Shown here: positions 58,800 through 64,000 of the stretch, one piece after another
Layout: each line of letters opens with the position of its first letter
How positions within the stretch are numbered: the stretch's first letter is position 1
NCBI GenBank assembly: GCA_015178975.1
Contig: WHVD01000001.1
Coordinates: 2,480,001 to 2,544,000, forward strand
Direction: 5' to 3'
Source of the DNA: Hysterangium stoloniferum
Lineage: Eukaryota; Basidiomycota; Agaricomycetes; Hysterangiales; Hysterangiaceae
DNA: 64,000 nt
Notes under the pieces: generated by a model
The model's input: the letters and a program-made list of their open reading frames with translations, nothing else
Told to the model about the DNA's origin: nothing
The model's database searches: none
Made by a program: the position numbers and the translations under genes

Positions 58800-60660
58800 T
58801 ACATACTGTATGTAGTTGTTGGACTGTACTATCATGGACCTAATCCACTTAGGATGTTACCTGGTTATGACCATAATGGTAATGCTATCTACGAGCATGA
58901 TGGTTTACAACATTCAGGATTCTCAGTAAAAATACAAAAAGGTACCATATCACAATACCTTGAAGAGAAGATTCAGACAGTTTCAGGCATATCTTCATAT
59001 ACCAGTGCTGTTATATATGTGTTGCAAGGTGGAATTAAAGCTCAGGAAGAGTTTCAGAAAATAGAAAAAAAAATCTTGGCTAATCACCATATTCTTTTAA
59101 ACTACAATTCTTCAGCAACACTGCCTCAAGCCACTCTAAATGCTACTATCTTTTCTCTATTTCCATTAGAGAAACACTTTTGGCTTACAAACCCCAGTAG
59201 ACTTGATATTCAAGATTATATTTGTATATCACCACTAGACATTCCTCATGTGACTCCAAAGCAAATTCAAATCACTCCAAATGCATCTAGTACACTCAAA
59301 AGACAAAATGGCAATCAATCTCATATATCAATCCAATCTGATGAGGATGATGAGGTATCCTATCCCCAACAGAAGTATTCTCAAAGATACCTTCAAAGAG
59401 TAGAGTCTGATAGTGAAGGCCAGGTGGTAGACCTGGTTTGGGTTCCCTTGCCCAAAATGGGAAGTATTACTATCCTGTGCGGCTAATTTGACTTGATCAT
59501 GATTCTGATCCCAAAAGATGGCATGTAAAATGGTGGTGACACAATCACTATCATAATCTATCTTCAACAGAGTCATGGATTCCAGAATATGATGTTATTG
59601 ACTCCTTGTGGAGGGACCAGAAGTACAGACAGAAAATTAGAGTAAGCTATTTGAAGGTATTTGTAGTTATTAACGTAACTGAAGTTTGACTTTATAGTTG
59701 GGAAAATGGGATTTGGTGTGCTCATTATCACAGGAGGATGACAAGATCTTGGATTACCTTCAATATCCCTCATCTCCAATATTTGATGCTCTTCTGAAAC
59801 CTCATATTCCATTACTTAACAAGCTGGTGAAGACACCAAAACAAGTTAGATGGGAATAATGTCCTGCCTTGGATTACCTGTACACTGGGAAGGCTATTTC
59901 AGAGTTGAAGACTGAATCCACTTACCTTAAAAACCATCTTATATTATTTTCTGGAAATCGCTCCTCCATACCAATTGCCATGACACATTATTGGTTGCAT
60001 ATGAACTTAGACTCTGGTACAAGGAACAAGGATAAATGGATCCAAAGAGTACCTGCAGCCCATGCAATGACTCTTCTTATCCTCAAACAGTCCCACACCC
60101 AATTATCCCCTGATGGCCCACCTTTTGAGGATCTTCCTAAACATACACAACTCTTTCAAGACCTACTGGAGCACTCATGGCATATACAGCATAGCCAGGG
60201 ACCACCTTTCCCTGCTATAGGTGTTGACAAAGAGGTCATTGGATTACTTGAACATGAAATGTTTGAGACTTCAAAAGCAACAGGGCCTGCCAGCTTTCAC
60301 AATGGGGATTGGATGCAGGTAATCATCAGAATAGATGGAGTCCATATCCTTTTGTTCCCTACTCTTGGAATGAATGTGATATTCCTGAACCAGAGGAGAC
60401 TGAATATCAGGTATTTTACTATCAATTTCAAAATCTGATATAGATTACTACTCATACTTTGATATGTATAGCATGGGCCAGAATTTAGTGAAGGCAGTGA
60501 ACCAGACACTCAAGAATCCCATATTTTCCCTCTAAATAGACCAAAATCCCGACCAGCTATGAAGTGCAAAGCAGAGGAAGTGTGTGAGGAAGCTTTGTTT
60601 GAGAAGCAATCTGAAAGAATACTCAGAAAACAACCCAGGTTGAATTATAAAGAGACTTGA
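58800..60660 (+). pseudogene. Multi-exon gene of unknown family inside the A+T-rich insert
   Basis: Exon-like frames: 58638-59430 (LPGYDHNGNAIYEHDGLQH, GGIKAQEEFQKIEKKIL, then an acidic linker DEDDEV), about 59455-59640 (YYPVRLI...WHVKWW...ESWIPEYDVIDSLW), about 59700-60320 (DLVCSLSQEDDKILDYLQYP, WIQRVPAAHAMTLLILKQS, VDKEVIGLLEHEMFE) and about 60320-60660 (PYPFVPYSWNECD, then GPEFSEGSEPDTQ and a basic end). Putative introns lie at about 59640-59700, 60318-60325 and 60405-60475. Two in-frame TGA codons (about 59489 and 59537) stand where CGA would fit, and TAA occurs at about 59857. The PVRLI...KWW part recalls small chromatin-reader folds, but I cannot name a family. Confidence 0.5.
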
Positions 60661-60795
60661 AGGTATAAAATATTTTAATGCAAATAAACAGAGTTTCTGT
60701 ATATATAATTTGCATTTTAAGAGGATTTCACATGTAGTATTTGACATTTTTTGGAGCCTCTGTCATCCATAAGTAAAGTTGTTATTCAGTGCCAA
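60320..60795 (+). repeat. Direct repeat, unit 1 (unit 2 at 61180-61635)
   Basis: The last exons and 3' flank of the gene reappear at 61180-61635 in the same order, for example CCTTACTCTTGGAATGAATG against CCTTACTCTTGGAATAAATG, and GAACCAGACAC.CAAGAATC. Unit 2 has lost parts of the exons. It is an old tandem duplication within the insert. Confidence 0.75.
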
Positions 60796-61497
60796 AATAG
60801 AAAGGGAATGGTAGTTTTTCTGTAGAGAAGTAAGTTTAAATGCAATATGATGTAACACCATATTCAGATTGGATTGCAAATACTGTTTCTACATGTATGT
60901 GTATATAGACAGAGGAGTTATTTTAATATGTAAGAGGTTATCCAAATATCAAACCAAGTTCACATACAGTTCTGATTGAGGTCACAATGACAGTTGAATC
61001 TGAATCATATCACATTCATCATAAATGAATGGCTTATTTCCAAGGTTACTAACCCTTCCTTCACGTTGACAACCAATATAGACCAATTATGATATTGATC
61101 ATAGTTAATATAGTCATTGGTAAACCCCTAAGCTGCGTCCTCATTGTTATCACCAGTGCATCTACAGTGACATGAGATTGGAAATAGTGGAGCCCATATT
61201 CTTTCATTCCTTACTCTTGGAATAAATGTGATATTCTGAACCAGAAGAGACTGAATATTAGGTATTTCACTATCAATTTCAAAATCTGATACTTATACTT
61301 TCATGTATGTAATATGGGTTTAGTGAATGCAGTGAACCAGACACCCAAGAATCTCACATTTGCCTCTAAATAGACCAAAATTTTGATTAGCTCAGAAGAA
61401 CAAAGCAGAGTGAATGCTATGTTTCAGAGGCAGCCTAAAAGAATACTCAGAAAATAACCCAGGGTGAATTATGAAGAGACATAGAGGTATGGTAAAT

Positions 61498-61515
61498 CCT
61501 AACCCTAAACCCTAA
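61498..61515 (+). repeat. Short telomere-like tract
   Basis: CCTAACCCTAAACCCTAA is three near-perfect units of CCCTAA, the complement of the TTAGGG telomere repeat usual in basidiomycetes. It lies inside the second unit of the direct repeat, where unit 1 has no such tract. Confidence 0.55.
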
Positions 61516-61635
61516 TAACAAAGTTTTTTGTCGATAATATTCACTTTTAAGAGCATATAACATGATATCAAGCATTTCACACAGTATTTGACGTTTTTTA
61601 GAGCCTCTCATCCACAAGTACAGTTGTTTCAGTGT

Positions 61636-61713
61636 CGCAGCAGTTACCTTCCTAATTAGGAAGTGCCGCGCAGGTCGCGGCAGTCGGCCTAATTAGGAAG
61701 GACAACTGCCGCG
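61636..61713. repeat. 78-bp imperfect palindrome
   Basis: The arms 61636-61670 and 61676-61713 are inverted copies with a 5-nt centre (CAGGT). Each arm contains the smaller palindrome CCTAATTAGG. The inner part GGAAGTGCCGCGCAGG nearly equals the right end of the insert (GGAAAGTGCCGCGCAGG on the minus strand at about 62027-62043). Confidence 0.75.
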
Positions 61714-62052
61714 TCATGCAAGTTTTTCGTGTAAACCTAGAACCCATGTCATTTAGAAGTTATATTTTATTATTTAAGACTTTAATAAGTATATTTGAGA
61801 ATTAATACCACTCAAGGAAGGGCTAAAACCAAGTATGTGCCAATTAAAGTGGTGCACAAGGTATATTTCAGCAGGAAAATGTACACTAGATGTAACAGTG
61901 CTCATGTTTTGATGATATAATGTCAAATATAATTTCATTTTGGTAATTTTCAATAAAAAATTGACGAAGTATCTACTGATTTAGAAAAAAGAAACATGTC
62001 GCGGCACTTGCGCGGCAGCGCGACACCCTGCGCGGCACTTTCCTGTAGCCCT

Positions 62053-63110
62053 CAGGAACCCTAGCGTTGCTGAGTTCTTGGGCTACAGTAACGCACAAGA
62101 CAATGTACTTTTCCAAGTTTTCCGTAATCCGGGCCCTGAACCTGAGGACGCATGCAATTGGCTCGAACGCACTAGATCATCCGATGTGAAAGAAACCATC
62201 TTGGGACTGTGGGACATGGTGAATGAAATTACTCGCGATATTTACAAGCTAACATATATTTTAGAGGGATTCTTACAATGTGACGTACTTGGATACCTTC
62301 TCTCCCGCAAATGCTGATGTGACAATGTGACATTAGGAATTATCTGAATTCTGTTCAAATAACGACTTTGCAACTTACTCCCTTGTTCGTTGATTCGACT
62401 GACATCGAGGTGGAAAACCAATGAGAAGGTATTTTTCGAGCTAGCACACTGACCCAATCGTTGCTCAGTTTTCTGCCGCGTAGATATACCTATGATACTG
62501 GCGAAGTCAGTATCGAAGATTTCTGCGGGCCTCATGTCGATATCGAATATTTCTGCTGGCCCTAGTGTGAAGTGCAGAGAGCATGGAGAGCATATGCACC
62601 ACTTTACATAGAGAAAAATGGGATCAAGGGTGTCTCTCCACACAAGTTGATGATCAGTAAGCACAGAAGTCTTTTGGAAATGATATTGAACCCCTTGTGG
62701 CAACAGTAAACGAATGGGAGATACAAGTAGTTGTGGAAATCCCTCAAAACCTGTTTGTTTCACTTCCCCCTTCATCAATGTAAGAGTCTGACAGAGTAAT
62801 TTAGTCACTCCGGAGATGTGGAACCGCATACCATATTCCTGTTTGAACATACGTCTCCCCGTTATATTTCTGACCCCTCGGGGGGGACCTGTGGATGTGC
62901 AATTGCGCGCTTCTTATGATGCGGAGCCCAGTTGGATAAATGACCCTGTGTGGCCGGACACGGTATTTGAGCCAGACCCGTGAGTGTCGATGTTGTCTTT
63001 ATTTGATAGTATTAACGTCTTGAATAAGGCGGCTACGTTATTTCCAGCTACCTAGGTGCATATGGGAGGAGGATTAAACTCGGACACGACCACACCCATC
63101 GAACATTGTT
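62053..63110 (+). pseudogene. N gene copy G, internally deleted
   Basis: Exon 6 starts at the insert border (NPSVAEFLGYSNAQDNVLFQ) and reads to the donor. Almost all of exon 7 is missing: only GGKPMR-like codons remain near 62410. Exon 8 follows (RRYTYDTGEVSIEDFCGP, with a small duplication of the IEYFCWP-like piece), then 9a/9b and the last exon to about 63110. A frame change near 62560 and a 2-nt loss near 63108 add to the damage. Confidence 0.68.
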
Positions 63111-63165
63111 GTCAAGTCTAGCTATATCATTCTGTGATATAAAAGCCCTTATTTACTGGAGCTCT

Positions 63166-63587
63166 TGTTAGTAATCAAGTCTTCGCATAAACCGAAATCG
63201 GAATCAAACTTACAATGATGAATGTATGCGCATATACTGTAGTGCCGTCAAGGGGGGAATAACTCCTAATCACGAATTTTTCCTTAATGATGCAATGGAC
63301 TAGAAACTTCGAGTATCTAAATTTCCCCTATTTACTCCCCTAATATCTCTTCTAAAAATAATTAGAAAGTAGATAAAAAGTCGCCATATTTCGCCATATA
63401 CCTCAGTGAAGTTTACTCACTCACTCACTGAGGTATATGCGCAATCATTCATTATTAATCTATTACTTATTAAAATATCTTATAGCTTCGCAAATAGGTA
63501 CTATAATATATAGTAAAGTTTACTCACTCACTCACTGAGCTTCGCAAATAGACTCTACCCTTCCGAATTATTGTCTCCTATTCAACA
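63166..63587 (+). mobile_element. Solo LTR, family 2 (422 bp), target duplication GCTCT
   Basis: Starts TGTTAGTAATCAAG, ends TTCAACA and is flanked by GCTCT at 63161-63165 and 63588-63592. It is the relative of 18815-19231 but inserted independently: it has a different target and the opposite orientation relative to the host unit. It carries a perfect 13-bp-stem hairpin at 63397-63437 (arm TATACCTCAGTGA). Confidence 0.92.
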
Positions 63588-63711
63588 GCTCTGTAGGTCT
63601 GCCCATAATTCAATTGTGAACAGAAGATGTAAGAATACGTGAATGTTCATTTTCAAAGATAATTACAAAAAAAGTAGTTTTTCGCCGTAACTTTGTGACG
63701 TCGCGTTACAT

Positions 63712-64000
63712 GTGCTGGAGTCCTACGTCTTGCCCTCGTTCTTCCTCCCAGACTTTCTCGCATTCCCAGTCCTCGTCTTTCAGAATCTTTTCAGAAAGAA
63801 GCAACAGCACAATACTTTGACAAAGGAGTATGTACTCCTTTCTTCCAATCGAAATCAGATTTCACTTATTATGCTTACGTGCTTGCTATCCGATCTAATA
63901 GGATCTACCTCAAGGCATCGATGTAATCTTCCTGTACTTTCATGGAGAGTGTATAGGTAATGATGTGACGCGGATGCATGTACAGCTGCATTATGGGATG
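63712..64000 (+). pseudogene. U1: ubiquitin protease copy 9, N-terminal piece cut by the window end
   Basis: The conserved U1 start (LPSFFLPDFLAFPVLVFQN in one frame) and the zinc-finger region near 63915 are present, with more differences than in other copies. It follows N copy G after the solo LTR. Its 3' part lies beyond the window. Confidence 0.6.

Larger units (their letters stand above)
57779..62052. mobile_element. A+T-rich, CpG-poor insert with inverted ends
   Basis: Left end GGGCCATGGGAAAGTGCC and right end (minus strand) GGGCTACAGGAAAGTGCC correspond, with GGAAAGTGCC identical at 57797-57806 and 62034-62043. The insert lies between a U2 fragment and an N fragment, with no bases clearly belonging to either. 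Its base composition differs sharply from the surroundings. It contains an intron-bearing pseudogene, an internal direct repeat and a palindrome carrying a copy of the terminal sequence. This fits a DNA transposon, probably non-autonomous, since no transposase is recognised. Exact ends and target duplication are unresolved because both flanks are repeat junctions. Confidence 0.6.

Noticed and set aside
57779-62052. Assignment of the insert to a named DNA transposon superfamily
   Set aside because: No transposase motif was recognised, and the exact ends and target duplication cannot be fixed because both flanks are repeat junctions.
1-64000. tRNA or rRNA genes
   Set aside because: No cloverleaf with A and B boxes or ribosomal RNA segment was noticed by eye; a covariance-model scan was not possible here.

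Overview
The window looks like a transposon-rich, non-conserved (possibly subtelomeric) region of a basidiomycete genome, probably an agaricomycete. The reasons are genes with many 40-70 nt introns, a Ty1/copia element primed by half an initiator tRNA, the end of a LINE-type reverse transcriptase/RNase H, and a multi-exon gene family of the fungal 'helical domain plus kinase-like' type. No tRNA, rRNA, CRISPR or bacterial-style operon was seen. Most reading frames here are decayed repeats.

The backbone is a composite repeat of about 9 kb present in many partial copies. Its parts, in 5'->3' order, are: N, a multi-exon gene with an N-terminal helical domain resembling fungal MLKL/HeLo-type domains, a degenerate kinase-like domain and a long C-terminal region; U1, a Ubp14/USP5-type ubiquitin protease; U2, a diverged second copy of the protease's catalytic-Cys segment; T/M, non-coding tails; Nf, a truncated chimeric N piece; and X, a segment with a short membrane-protein frame. 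In all six loci where the N 3' end survives, a U1 5' end follows in the same orientation. Units run on the minus strand from 1 to about 28.4 kb and from 32.5 to 44.4 kb, and on the plus strand from 46 to 57.8 kb and from 62 kb to the end. Only the N copy at 41658-44373 gives a fully open gene: 11 exons, all phases closing, 676 codons plus stop. Every other N copy carries a stop, truncation or rearrangement, and no U1 copy reads through.

Mobile elements interrupt this backbone. A full-length but broken copia element lies at 180-5084. A 5'-truncated second copia with its 3' LTR lies at 49.8-52.6 kb. Solo LTRs with 5-bp target duplications lie at 18815, 40763 and 63166. A LINE fragment with a 12-bp target duplication lies at 28.4-29.1 kb. 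A 3.4-kb foldback element with arms of about 1.3 kb lies at 13.7-17.1 kb, an inverted pair of LTR-like arms at 29.4-30.4 kb, and an A+T-rich, CpG-poor 4.3-kb island with inverted ends and an intron-containing pseudogene at 57.8-62.05 kb.

Two further blocks, Y (downstream of the 5' flank of N copies A, C and D) and Z (beside Y in two copies), hold short conserved frames of unknown function. The stretches 12.7-13.7, 30.4-32.5 and 37.2-39.4 kb are single-copy here and hold no gene I can defend strongly. The main biological theme is co-amplification of a possible cell-death-type protein gene with a deubiquitinase gene, followed by decay.
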